DNA of 64,000 bases from positions 317,501 to 381,500 of the forward strand of contig NZ_CP130565.1 in the NCBI RefSeq assembly GCF_030534335.1. Reading direction: 5' to 3'. Made by a program: the position numbers and the translations under genes. Shown here piece by piece: positions 36,160 through 45,316 of this stretch (position 1 is the first letter of the stretch; every line of letters starts with the position of its first letter). The notes beneath the pieces are model-generated. The model was not told where the DNA came from. It did no database searches and saw only the letters and a list, made by a program, of their open reading frames with translations. The DNA is from Marivirga harenae (GTDB taxonomy: Bacteria > Bacteroidota > Bacteroidia > Cytophagales > Cyclobacteriaceae).

Positions 36160-37143
36160 TTACTTCAATAGTTTCTTCAATTCATTTTCGTCAACTTCCA
36201 ACAAGCCAACCTTGGGCAATCTTTTAGTCAATTCTCGCCAATTAGCGTCTTGCTTATAAATCTTTTGAAGCATTTTTACTGCCTGATCTGTTTTGCCGTC
36301 ATTTGCTAAGGTTATAGCCGTCCAATATTGCATTTCAAGGTTTTCCGGGAACATTTCCATGGCTGCATTATACTCATTCATGGCCTCTTGCATTTTTCCT
36401 TTTTCCACAAAATAATCGCCTTGGTTCATGTGCTCATAGGCTCTATAAACTTTCAAAAATCTGTTTAATTCCAGAACTGGATTTTGATGATCATCTACTC
36501 TTAGGTCTAATACTCGATCGTTCCATGGTTCATCAGAAGCCTTTGCTTTCACCACCAATAGGGCAGCAGATTGTTTGCCCCTGATATCTCCACCTTGTGC
36601 TTGTGCGGCATCCAATACTTTGACCATACGCTCTGCCAACGGCAAATCACTATTGGCTTTCCAGGCTTCTTCCATAGCAGGAACTACGGTATCATTCAGC
36701 ATCATATTGGCTTGTACTGAAAAGTTATCGCCATTGGCATGACCGGCTTCGTCTATACATTTCGCTCCTGTATGTGTGGCTACTCTTCCTTTGACATCTA
36801 AAATCGCGACTTGTCTGAAAGCTTTTCCATCGTCATTGTTCAACAAACTGTCCATTGCTTCTTGTGGACTTAATCCTGCTTTTAGCATGGCCAAACCCCT
36901 TAAGCCAAATGATTTATTGGTAAAAGATTGTGTGGCCACAACCCCCACTCCAGCTTCTCCCCAGGAAACAGCTGTCCCAACGCTGAACCAATGACTTTGC
37001 ACCGCTACTGCCATTTCACCAGTATTGGCATCTCTTGCTACTATGGAATAGGTATGGGCAAGAGGATCGCTAGGTCTATTGAGTTGAGCTAATGAATTGA
37101 AACTGAAAAAAGCAGCGCAAAGAATTATGAATAGTGGTCTCAT
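36160..37143 (-). CDS. Exported DUF1028 (Ntn-hydrolase-like) protein with C-terminal TPR
   Basis: A 327-residue protein with a signal peptide (CAAFFSFNSLAQ). The DUF1028 domain fills about residues 28-235: HTYSIVARDANTGEMAVAVQ, WGEAGVGVVATQS, GLRGLAMLKAG and KQSAALLVVKA. By structure DUF1028 proteins have the Ntn-hydrolase fold, so an amidohydrolase activity is possible. Instead of the peptidoglycan-binding domain found in some members, residues about 240-310 form TPR-like helices (YEHMNQGDYFVEKGKMQEAM). It starts 6 bases after the proline iminopeptidase-like gene, pointing to a shared transcript. A broken copy lies at 32717-33672. Confidence 0.82.
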   Translation of the reverse strand: MRPLFIILCAAFFSFNSLAQLNRPSDPLAHTYSIVARDANTGEMAVAVQSHWFSVGTAVSWGEAGVGVVATQSFTNKSFGLRGLAMLKAGLSPQEAMDSLLNNDDGKAFRQVAILDVKGRVATHTGAKCIDEAGHANGDNFSVQANMMLNDTVVPAMEEAWKANSDLPLAERMVKVLDAAQAQGGDIRGKQSAALLVVKAKASDEPWNDRVLDLRVDDHQNPVLELNRFLKVYRAYEHMNQGDYFVEKGKMQEAMNEYNAAMEMFPENLEMQYWTAITLANDGKTDQAVKMLQKIYKQDANWRELTKRLPKVGLLEVDENELKKLLK

Positions 37144-37149
37144 GAGTTT

Positions 37150-38088
37150 TTATTTTTGATTGGATAGAAATTCTTTTATGAATCGATTATAATCTTCAGG
37201 GTTATCATTTAAGGTGGAATGACCGGATGCTGGCACGACTTCAAATCTCGAATTGGGCACTAAACTGTTAAAATAATTAATCGTTTCAGGTCTAGCTTCA
37301 TCAAACTCTCCGGTTAAAAACAAAACTGGCACCTCAATTTCGGACAAGCTGGCTGTTCTATCAAAGTCTTTTAAAGTTCCCGTGCATCTAAATTCACTTG
37401 GGCCCCACATATAATTATAAATCACACTATTACCCGATATCTCAACCGTATCCATTGGATGAGATTTCTTTGATGTTCTCAATCCAAATTGACTCCAATA
37501 ATAGGAGTTCGCTTTATCATATTCAGGAGTATTATATTCTCCAGTTCTATTTGCTTCTAGCACTATTTTCTGTAAACTATCAGGTAATTGAGTGACTAAT
37601 GTATCAGCATCTGCTTCCCAACGCGGAGTTGAAATCAAAGGACTAGTGAGAATCAAACCTTCGATCCCTTCTGGGTGATGCATATAATATTCCACCGCCA
37701 AGGCGCCACCCCATGATTGCCCTAGCAAATAAAAATCTTCTAGCTTCAAATGATCTACAACCGCCTTCACTTGATTGACAAAATGATCAACCGTCATGAG
37801 CGTGGTATCATTATGATAATCTGACCTACCACTGCCTAACTGATCAAATAGAATTACTTTTCTATCTTCATTTTGAGGACTTAGTTTATAAAAATAACGA
37901 TGCGTCCCTCCTGGTCCTCCGTGTAAAGTTAAAATCGGAATACCATCTCCATCCCCCATTACTTTATACCAGATATCACCTCCTTCTACTTGAATTTTAC
38001 CTTCGTGAGCAGAAAGTTGATCCTTCGATTCTTTAGTTTGACAACTAATCAATAAAAAAAGTGACAACGCAGCTAAATAGATTTTCAT
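37150..38088 (-). CDS. Proline iminopeptidase-family alpha/beta-hydrolase, lipoprotein
   Basis: A 312-residue enzyme with a lipoprotein signal (LFLLISCQTKESK), so it is in the envelope. Seen are LTLHGGPGGTHRYF (the HGGPG motif of S33 peptidases), FDQLGSGRSD, the nucleophile elbow GQSWGG, the Asp in LTGEFDEARPE and the His in PASGHSTL. Enzymes of this kind release N-terminal proline or other residues from short peptides. It is the first gene of the cassette and is not duplicated; the duplication begins just inside the next gene. Confidence 0.85.
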   Translation of the reverse strand: MKIYLAALSLFLLISCQTKESKDQLSAHEGKIQVEGGDIWYKVMGDGDGIPILTLHGGPGGTHRYFYKLSPQNEDRKVILFDQLGSGRSDYHNDTTLMTVDHFVNQVKAVVDHLKLEDFYLLGQSWGGALAVEYYMHHPEGIEGLILTSPLISTPRWEADADTLVTQLPDSLQKIVLEANRTGEYNTPEYDKANSYYWSQFGLRTSKKSHPMDTVEISGNSVIYNYMWGPSEFRCTGTLKDFDRTASLSEIEVPVLFLTGEFDEARPETINYFNSLVPNSRFEVVPASGHSTLNDNPEDYNRFIKEFLSNQK

Positions 38089-38160
38089 GAAATAGTGATT
38101 TAATTAAATTTCAAATTAATAAATAAATCTTGAAGTATTTAGCTTTTCAAGTTAAGGCAT

Positions 38161-38194
38161 AAAAAAACGCATGAAGCAGAGCTCCATGCGTTTT
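38161..38194 (-). terminator. Terminator of the subtilisin gene
   Basis: AAACGCATG and CATGCGTTT pair around an 11-base loop; on the minus strand the stem is followed by seven T. It begins 25 bases after the stop codon. Confidence 0.88.
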
Positions 38195-38218
38195 CTAATT
38201 CAATTAATCTATCTATAA

Positions 38219-41200
38219 TTATTTCACAATGAAATTCGCACTTACAGCTTCTTTTGCTGTGTTCGCTTTCAAGATATACATTCCTTTTTCTAAAGTAGAA
38301 ACATCAATGCTATTGACATCTTTTCCAGTATTGATTGATTTTACAAGAGCACCATTGCTACTGTAAATCTTAATACCTTTTGAAGAATCGATATTTCTGA
38401 TATTTACATTTAGCTGACCTTGTACCGGATTTGGATACAAGCTAAAGTTTGCAATATTATCTTCTTTACCTAATAGCTCAGAATCGAAATCAGTCATAGC
38501 GTAGTTCGATGGACTATTCGTAATATTTACAGTATAGTCTTCTACTTCACCATAATTAAAGGTCTCACAAGGAGTGCCCTGAGCATTGTATTTCATCGTA
38601 ACTCTCATTCTTGTATTTCCTGTCAAAGCAGTAGATGGAATATTCAATGTAGCGCTCAATAAGTTACTACTACTTGAAGAACCATTAACTAATCTTTCAC
38701 CAGAACTGAAAGTACCATCCTGATTTAAGTCAATCCAAACACTCCAGTATTCAGTATAACTACTACCACTAAATCCGGCTTGAACATTCATAGAAGTCGA
38801 TGTACCACGCTGAACATTTGCAACTTGGTTAGTGAAATCAGCATAACCGCCATTGTCACCACTGGTATTGTCAATTGATCCTAACACAATTCTTTGAATC
38901 CACTCATAACTAGAATCATCTCCACTTGAGTTACAATATGTTATTGCAACCGGAGCGTCTGTCGTGAATAGATCAGAAGAAGAATAGTTAGAATTACTGC
39001 TTGAGCAATTACTTCGTACTTGCCATTCATATTCCGTGTCTGCTGAAAGCCCACTTACACTTCTTGAATTAGAAGAAGCAGATAATGTAGACCATGTGCT
39101 AGTTCCGTTTTCTCTGATTCTAACGGTATAGTCATTGGCAACACTTTCAGAAGACCAGCTCAATGTAGCTGTATTTTCTCCAATGCTTGATACACTTAAG
39201 CTTGAAGGGACAGTACATACTTCAGGAGTACCTGTAGTGATATTTACGGTATAATCTTCTACCTCACCATAAGAGAAAGATTCACAAGAAGTAGGTACTC
39301 CATTGTATTTCATAGAAACTCTCATCGTTGTGTTTCCAGATAGGGCACTGGTAGGTACCGTAAAGCTTCCACTAACTGGAGTGTTTTGCGTTGCAGACTG
39401 CGTCCAAACTTGCTCTCCTGCATCTGTAAAATCGCCATCCTGGTTATAATCAATCCAAACACTATAGCCTTCACTGTAAACTGTTCCAGTCCATTCTGGA
39501 GTTACTGTGATTGTATTAGCATCTCCTTTACCTAAATCAGTAGACTGAGAAGTGAAATCTGCATACCCAGAACCAGCAGCTCCAGACGAATTATCTAAGC
39601 TCGCAAGCTGAACTCTTCCAATATACTCATCAGAAACATTGTTTCCGTTTGAATCACAATATACTAACTGTACCTCTGTAGTTGTAAAGCTTACACTTGA
39701 AGAATAATTAGAGTTACTTCCGTCAGAACACTTGCTTCTTACTTGTGCTTCATATTGCGTAGTAGAACTTAATCCAGATAGAGTAATAGAACTAGATGAA
39801 GTACTTTCAGTTGTCCAAGAAGAAGTTCCTGAAACTCTGTATCGCACATCATAGGTAGTACCTGTTACCGCATCCCAGCTTAAATCAACACTATTTGAAC
39901 CTACGTTCGAAGGTGATAAGCTAGTTGGAGTAGTGGCATCACAAACAACTGGCGTCCCAGAAAGACCAGTTACTACTAATGAGAAATCTTGACTTCCACT
40001 TGCCAAAGATCCTTTGTGAGTTACTGTGATTGTATAAGAACCACTTGCATTATTGATATCAACTCTCTCGTATGGATCAACATTATTATCTCCTTTTGAA
40101 TTGCTATTCACACCAGTTAATCTGTAAGGTGAATATGTAGTAGAATTTTTAGTAACTCTAATATCTAAATCATTCACTAATACTGGAGTGCTAAGGTTTG
40201 TAGTTCCTGTATTTGCAGTACCGCCTTGGTCAGTCCAAGAAATTGAAGCCAATAACGGGCTCGTTCCATCAGATTCAACCGTAACAGAATATGATTGACC
40301 ATTATTCAAGGTCAATTCTTCTACTTTCGATATATCACCAGCACCGGTCATAGTTTCAGCTGCTCTTTTGGCATTCATTAAACCCCATCCCCAAACAGCA
40401 TCCGGACCTGTGATTCCTGCATCATCAGCAGTATGTAAAACAACACCTTTAATTGTGGCTGCTCTCGCATAATTTCCAAATACATTGTTTGCATGTTCTT
40501 GCAAAACTAAAATTGAACCTGCAACATTAGGAGATGCCATTGATGTTCCTGTAATAGAGTTGTAAGCGGTATTACTGCTTTCATAAGTCGAGTAAACACC
40601 AGTTCCATTACCCGTAATATCAGGCTTGATTCTATAATCATCAGTTGGCCCTTCACTTGAAGAACTATTAATGTTAACCCCAATTAAATTTCCATTACTA
40701 TCTACGTTAGCATCTTGCGCATTGGCAACAACCAAGTTATTCTTAGCAGTAGCATGTCCAGATAATTTGTCAAATGAGCTATTGCCACCTAATGGACTAC
40801 CGTTTGAAGAGTTATCGTTTCCATCATTACCGCCTGCAACTACCATCATATAATAAGGAGAATTGTACATCAGATTGTCCCAATCTCTAGACTCAGCTAT
40901 GTATGCACCAAAATACCAATCGGGTAATTGACTGGCTCTATATCCGTACGAGTGGTTGGAGACAAGCATTCCGTTAGAAGCTGCATTTGTAGCTTCCGAA
41001 AGATCACTATTCCAATCATAACCTATTGCATTTGCTTGTGGCGCCATTCCTTTTGCATTTGCTTGAACGCCAGATGCGATAATAGTACCTGTTACGTGCG
41101 CAGCATGAAAGTTCAATGTGCTAGATCCGTCACCTACTGAGAAACGATTAGAACCGCCAGGCCCATCGTATTCTTGGTGAGAAGCACGTGCTAAACCACC

Positions 41201-41596
41201 ATCCCAAACGTGAGCAGTCATATTATCTCCATTTAGGTTTAAACCTAATCCGCCTCCTGAATTCAGGAAATTTGTTCTAGTGGATCGGGCTGCATCAGTA
41301 TTATAAGTAATATAATAAATCGGCTCTCCTGTTGCAGTTACTTTTTGTAGTTCTGCATATCGACCATCGTCAAGATACATCTTTACTTCCCAGCCTTTTT
41401 GTTCAGCCATCGCGATAGCTTCTTCTTTTTCTTTTTGGGCTTTGGCTGAAAAATTTTGTTCGAGCTCCGTCAATACTTGTTTATTATATTGATTCGTGAT
41501 TTTTGCTCTTTGTTGACTTGTCTGACCCATAGCAGTGCTCCCAATAAGGAAACATGCCAAAGCTATGAGGTTTAGTTTTGTAAAAATTGAATTCAT
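38219..41596 (-). CDS. Secreted subtilisin-like serine peptidase (S8) with FN3, GEVED and T9SS sorting domains
   Basis: A 1125-residue protein. A signal peptide (to about residue 24, TAMGQ) and a propeptide-like region are followed by the S8 domain with catalytic D132 (HVWDGG), H167 (HAAHVTG) and S352 (GTSMASPN). The motifs VAGGNDGN and the P-domain-like region to residue 545 follow. Then come two fibronectin type III domains (near 550-640 and 790-880), each followed by a GEVED domain ending GEVEDYTVNI, and a C-terminal type A sorting domain (FSLYPNPVQGQLNVNI) that sends it through the type IX system. It degrades extracellular protein; no regulator is adjacent. Confidence 0.93.
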   Translation of the reverse strand: MNSIFTKLNLIALACFLIGSTAMGQTSQQRAKITNQYNKQVLTELEQNFSAKAQKEKEEAIAMAEQKGWEVKMYLDDGRYAELQKVTATGEPIYYITYNTDAARSTRTNFLNSGGGLGLNLNGDNMTAHVWDGGLARASHQEYDGPGGSNRFSVGDGSSTLNFHAAHVTGTIIASGVQANAKGMAPQANAIGYDWNSDLSEATNAASNGMLVSNHSYGYRASQLPDWYFGAYIAESRDWDNLMYNSPYYMMVVAGGNDGNDNSSNGSPLGGNSSFDKLSGHATAKNNLVVANAQDANVDSNGNLIGVNINSSSSEGPTDDYRIKPDITGNGTGVYSTYESSNTAYNSITGTSMASPNVAGSILVLQEHANNVFGNYARAATIKGVVLHTADDAGITGPDAVWGWGLMNAKRAAETMTGAGDISKVEELTLNNGQSYSVTVESDGTSPLLASISWTDQGGTANTGTTNLSTPVLVNDLDIRVTKNSTTYSPYRLTGVNSNSKGDNNVDPYERVDINNASGSYTITVTHKGSLASGSQDFSLVVTGLSGTPVVCDATTPTSLSPSNVGSNSVDLSWDAVTGTTYDVRYRVSGTSSWTTESTSSSSITLSGLSSTTQYEAQVRSKCSDGSNSNYSSSVSFTTTEVQLVYCDSNGNNVSDEYIGRVQLASLDNSSGAAGSGYADFTSQSTDLGKGDANTITVTPEWTGTVYSEGYSVWIDYNQDGDFTDAGEQVWTQSATQNTPVSGSFTVPTSALSGNTTMRVSMKYNGVPTSCESFSYGEVEDYTVNITTGTPEVCTVPSSLSVSSIGENTATLSWSSESVANDYTVRIRENGTSTWSTLSASSNSRSVSGLSADTEYEWQVRSNCSSSNSNYSSSDLFTTDAPVAITYCNSSGDDSSYEWIQRIVLGSIDNTSGDNGGYADFTNQVANVQRGTSTSMNVQAGFSGSSYTEYWSVWIDLNQDGTFSSGERLVNGSSSSSNLLSATLNIPSTALTGNTRMRVTMKYNAQGTPCETFNYGEVEDYTVNITNSPSNYAMTDFDSELLGKEDNIANFSLYPNPVQGQLNVNIRNIDSSKGIKIYSSNGALVKSINTGKDVNSIDVSTLEKGMYILKANTAKEAVSANFIVK

Positions 41597-42222
41597 TGTA
41601 TTTAGGTTTAGTGAAAAATATGTCGAGTATTGGTTCGACTTTAAAAAAAATTATAATTATTCTAACACTTACTGTTCAACCAGCCATGTCATCTAAAGTG
41701 ATAATCTTCTAAAAACATAATTTTAGGGTTAGACATACCATTTGAAATACATGTAAGTACATTGAATTTAAATGATATTTTTTGAGAAAGGTAAAGGACG
41801 TTTTTAAATAGCTCTTCAATATTATCCTTAAACATCTTAAAGTAGGTTTTGGTCAATTATGCGGTTAATTATCTTCATTTAACCACAATTATAAGAATTT
41901 TATTCTGAAAAAATAAATATAAAACAAATAAATATTTTGAAATGGAAACTGAAAACCCATGCACTTTTTATAAAATAAAGCTTAAAATCAACCTAAATGG
42001 AAATTCTACTAGATGTAATAAATTTATTTTATTTAAATATTTAATCAAGTTATTTTAACGGAAAAGTTATATTATAAGACAGAAAACTCAAGTAAACTAA
42101 ACCATTATAAATTTGCACATTTCTAATATATTGTACTTCACACCTATTTAAACTGGCTATCCACGGTTACATATGATATAAAATGATTATTTTCCATTGT
42201 TCAAATAAATCTTACGCAACCT
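41597..42222. other. Divergent intergenic region between the subtilisin and the beta-lactamase-fold gene
   Basis: These 626 bases are very AT-rich with no gene seen. Two weak symmetries are present: GTCGA/TCGAC arms at 41622-41639 in the subtilisin leader, and TGCGGTTAA/TTAACCACA arms (8 of 9 pairs) at 41860-41887. A -7 element for the plus-strand gene is at 42108. Confidence 0.5.
42108..42115 (+). promoter_or_regulatory. Candidate -7 element for the serine hydrolase gene
   Basis: TAAATTTG matches TAnnTTTG exactly, 107 bases before the ATG at 42223. No clear TTTG is at the -33 spacing. Confidence 0.3.
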
Positions 42223-43359
42223 ATGAAATTTCTCCTCCTATTAATTTTCAGCATATTCTTAATTTCTAATGAGGCTTTTAGCCAATATTATCCTGACCGA
42301 GAATGGGAAAGAAAATCTGCTAGTTCAATGAACATGAGCCAGCAATTACTAGATAGCGCTGTCAACATAGCAAGTCAAAATGAAAATTCTGTAGATAGGG
42401 ATTCGCGAATTGCCATAATTGAAGCTTTTTCCAGAGAGCCTTATTTTGAAATCCTGGGCAAAACCAAAGAACGAGCTGGAACTGCCGGTTTAATTGTAAA
42501 AGAAGGGTATATTGTTGGGGAATGGGGAGACATAAACCGTGTTGATATGACATTTAGCGTTGCAAAGAGTTATTTATCTACTGTAGCTGGTTTGGCTTTG
42601 GATAAAAAACTGATTGACAATATTGAAGATAAAGTACATGAGTATGTATGGGATGGAACTTTCCAAGGGGACCACAATCAAAAAATCTCTTGGGACCACT
42701 TGCTGACTCAATCTTCTGATTGGTCAGGGCAACAATTTGGGCTTTATGACTGGGCAGACCGACCTCCTAAGACTGGTAATATCGATGACTGGAGAGCAAG
42801 AACTTTACATGAGCCTGGTACTCATTACAAATACAATGACGTTAGAGTAAATGTACTCGCATATGCACTCTTACAAGTCTGGAGAGAACCGCTCCCACAC
42901 ATTTTGAAAGAGCATATAATGGACCCTATTGGAGCCTCTTCAAGCTGGAGATGGTTAGGTTATCCTAATTCTTTTGTAAATGTTGATGGATTAAAAGTTC
43001 AGTCTGTTAGTGGTGGTGGACATTTCGGTGGCGGTATATTCATTAACACTTTAGATCATGCTCGCTTCGGATTACTTTTCATGAGAAATGGAAAATGGAA
43101 TGACAAGCAGTTAATTTCGGAAAGCTGGGTCAAAAGCGTCCAAATATCATCACAGGCCAAGAATGATTATGGCTATCTCTGGTGGAACAACAGCCAAGAA
43201 AGTTGGGAAGGCGTATCCAAAGATGTATACTACGCTGCTGGTTTTGGAGGAAACTATATCATAATTGATGAAGAAAATGAATTGGTAATTATCACTCGTT
43301 GGATTGATAATTCCAAAATAGGTGATGTGGTTAGACTAGTTCAAAACTCAGTCAAATGA
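42223..43359 (+). CDS. Exported serine hydrolase, beta-lactamase/class C fold
   Basis: A 378-residue protein with a signal peptide (ending ISNEAFSQ). The serine motif SxxK is in FSVAKSY (about residue 110), the Tyr motif YxN in YKYNDVRVN and the third motif near SGGGHFGGG. This is the layout of the 6-aminohexanoate-dimer hydrolase/EstB/penicillin-binding-protein-like subfamily, whose members are mainly esterases or amidases; classic beta-lactamase activity is not implied. It is followed by a small exported protein gene overlapping its stop by four bases, so the two are translated in a coupled way. Confidence 0.85.
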   Translation: MKFLLLLIFSIFLISNEAFSQYYPDREWERKSASSMNMSQQLLDSAVNIASQNENSVDRDSRIAIIEAFSREPYFEILGKTKERAGTAGLIVKEGYIVGEWGDINRVDMTFSVAKSYLSTVAGLALDKKLIDNIEDKVHEYVWDGTFQGDHNQKISWDHLLTQSSDWSGQQFGLYDWADRPPKTGNIDDWRARTLHEPGTHYKYNDVRVNVLAYALLQVWREPLPHILKEHIMDPIGASSSWRWLGYPNSFVNVDGLKVQSVSGGGHFGGGIFINTLDHARFGLLFMRNGKWNDKQLISESWVKSVQISSQAKNDYGYLWWNNSQESWEGVSKDVYYAAGFGGNYIIIDEENELVIITRWIDNSKIGDVVRLVQNSVK

Positions 43360-43955
43360 AAAATATTCCAATCATAGCGTTGATGGTCTTGATGCTACTC
43401 ACGGTTTTCAGTGCAGTGGCTCAATCAGAATATCAGAATGGCTACATCGTGACTAATCAAAACGATACCATTTATGGCCAACTTCAGGATAGAAGTCCTG
43501 AGCCTTTTGGTAAAATATACAACAAAGTGAAAATGAAGGGCTATTGGGTGTTCAATAAAAAATATGGGCCTAAAGATATCGTTTTTTATCAAATTGGTGA
43601 TCTATCTTATGAATCGCTATGGTATGATAGCTACACTGAATTATTTACTGTATTCCATAGCAGCGTTCCTGGTCAAGGAAAGAAAGTTTTTATGCGATTG
43701 GCTGTAAATGGTGAAGTAAAATTGTATTGGGATGAATATAGAGATCCAGACAGCGGATATAAATTGGAAATCCCGTTCCTTCGAAAAGCAAATTCCACTG
43801 AAATGGTTAGAGTGACACAGGGAATCTTCGGATTTAAGAAAAAGCGTTTGGCCAATCTTTTTTCGGACTGCTCTGAACTTGTAGAGAAAATGAATGATGG
43901 CTATTTTGAAATAGCTGAGGAGATGGCAGATTTTTATAATCAAGAATGTTATTGA
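43356..43955 (+). CDS. Small exported protein of unknown function
   Basis: A 199-residue protein overlapping the serine hydrolase gene by ATGA. It has a signal peptide (LLTVFSAVAQ). The opening of the mature part, YQNGYIVTNQNDTIYGQL, is a pattern common in exported Bacteroidota proteins (GYIVTNxGDTIxGxI). The rest (KYGPKDIVFYQIGDLSYESL; GIFGFKKKRLANLFSDCSEL) has no known catalytic motif. The translational coupling suggests a link to the hydrolase. Function is not known. Confidence 0.65.
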   Translation: MKNIPIIALMVLMLLTVFSAVAQSEYQNGYIVTNQNDTIYGQLQDRSPEPFGKIYNKVKMKGYWVFNKKYGPKDIVFYQIGDLSYESLWYDSYTELFTVFHSSVPGQGKKVFMRLAVNGEVKLYWDEYRDPDSGYKLEIPFLRKANSTEMVRVTQGIFGFKKKRLANLFSDCSELVEKMNDGYFEIAEEMADFYNQECY

Positions 43956-43981
43956 CTTTCAATAAAGTAGGTTGTTTTAAG

Positions 43982-44983
43982 CTATATTTTCAAATCAGAG
44001 AATTTCTTTTTTCCCTTTACAAAAAATTGATTAATTATTGATTTCTGTAAAATCTCAGGATGTAACTGTCCAAATGAGGTATTAGCTTCGTAGTCATTTT
44101 TCATTTTGCGAAAATCCTGATGGGCTTTTAAAATTGCATTTGCATTTGCTCTTTTTCCTTTAGCCACAAATTGAATAGCTGCCAATACATCCAAACGCTT
44201 TCTACGCTTTCTAATAGCATGGAATTCTTCCTTACTGAGATTCTTATATAACAATAGCCAATTATTTCTAAAATTTAAATAGGTCTTGAAAGGACTCTCC
44301 GCTTGTAAGGTTCCTCCTCCCACATGGTAAACAGTACTTTCTCCACAATAATATATTTCATAACCAAGATTTTTGGCTCGCCAACAAAAATCAATTTCCT
44401 CCATATGAGCAAAGAATTTGTCATCAAGGCCTCCTACTTCATGAAAGGTCTGAGCTTTCACAAACAAACATGCCCCAGTAGCCCAAAACACAGGGATAGT
44501 GTCATCATATTGACCTTGATCTTTTTCCTGATGTGAAAAAATCCTTCCTCTGCAAAATGGATATCCTAAAAAATCAATAAATCCTCCTGCCGCACCGGCA
44601 TATTCAAAATATTCTTTCTGATGATATGACTTAATTTTAGGCTGACATGCCACTATATTTTCATTTTGCTTCATCAAACTTATGACTGGATCAATCCAAT
44701 TGGGGGTAGTTTCCACATCAGAATTTAGTAATATATAGAAATCAGATTTGATTTCTTTTAAGGCATAATTATAACCTCCAGCGTAGCCTAAGTTTTCTGA
44801 AATCTTAATTAATCTTATATCAGGATGACTTTCTTGCAGGAAATTAATTGAGTCATCTGTTGAAGCATTGTCTGCAACAATTACTTCATAGGGATGGGAA
44901 TTTTGTATAACAATCGGCAGGAATTTTTCTAGATAATCCCTGCCGTTAAAATTTAATATAACAACTGCTACGCTATCAGGCAT
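43982..44983 (-). CDS. Glycosyltransferase family 2 protein
   Basis: A 333-residue GT-A enzyme. The nucleotide-sugar region is VVILNFNGRDYLEKFLP and VIVADNASTDDS, the metal-binding variant of DxD is in LLNSDVE, and the later ATGACLFVKAQTF and AHMEEIDFCWRAKNLG segments are typical of rhamnosyl/galactosyl-type family 2 transferases that act on cell-surface polysaccharides. The sugar cannot be told. It overlaps the ybaB-like gene by eight bases and is the last gene of the hisS operon. Confidence 0.88.
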   Translation of the reverse strand: MPDSVAVVILNFNGRDYLEKFLPIVIQNSHPYEVIVADNASTDDSINFLQESHPDIRLIKISENLGYAGGYNYALKEIKSDFYILLNSDVETTPNWIDPVISLMKQNENIVACQPKIKSYHQKEYFEYAGAAGGFIDFLGYPFCRGRIFSHQEKDQGQYDDTIPVFWATGACLFVKAQTFHEVGGLDDKFFAHMEEIDFCWRAKNLGYEIYYCGESTVYHVGGGTLQAESPFKTYLNFRNNWLLLYKNLSKEEFHAIRKRRKRLDVLAAIQFVAKGKRANANAILKAHQDFRKMKNDYEANTSFGQLHPEILQKSIINQFFVKGKKKFSDLKI

Positions 44984-45314
44984 TGAACATATTACCTAAA
45001 TCCATTCCCGGTATGTTTGGGAGCGCACCATCTGTAGCTTTACGCATTTCTTCTTTTGCCAACACATCCACCTCTTCCATGGCTTTATTGACTGCAGCCA
45101 CAGTTAAGTCCTGGATCATTTCCTTATCATTATCATTCACCAAAGAATCATCTATTTCAATACTTACTAACTGCTTTTTTCCGTTTACTTTGGCTTTAAC
45201 CATCCCAGCACCGGCTTCTCCTTCTGCTGTAATGTGGACTAAATTTTCCTGAGCTTGCTTTACCTTGCCCTGTACTTCCTTAATTTGTCCCATCATTTTC
45301 ATCATGTCAAACAT
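44976..45314 (-). CDS. YbaB/EbfC-family nucleoid-associated protein
   Basis: A 112-residue protein with the family pattern: Gln/Lys-rich helix KEVQGKVKQAQENLVHI, central strands GAGMVKAKVNGKKQLVSIEI and second helix LTVAAVNKAMEEVD, ending in the variable tail LPNIPGMDLGNMF. YbaB homologues bind DNA as dimers; in Bacteroidota its usual partner recR or dnaX is not adjacent here. It lies two bases after the T9SS type B protein gene and overlaps the glycosyltransferase gene by eight bases. Confidence 0.88.
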   Translation of the reverse strand: MFDMMKMMGQIKEVQGKVKQAQENLVHITAEGEAGAGMVKAKVNGKKQLVSIEIDDSLVNDNDKEMIQDLTVAAVNKAMEEVDVLAKEEMRKATDGALPNIPGMDLGNMFNA

Positions 45315-45316
45315 AT

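Noticed and set aside
42223-43359. Calling the serine hydrolase a beta-lactamase resistance gene
   Set aside because: The motifs fit the wider class C/esterase fold, and the active-site surroundings do not show the specific signature of resistance enzymes.
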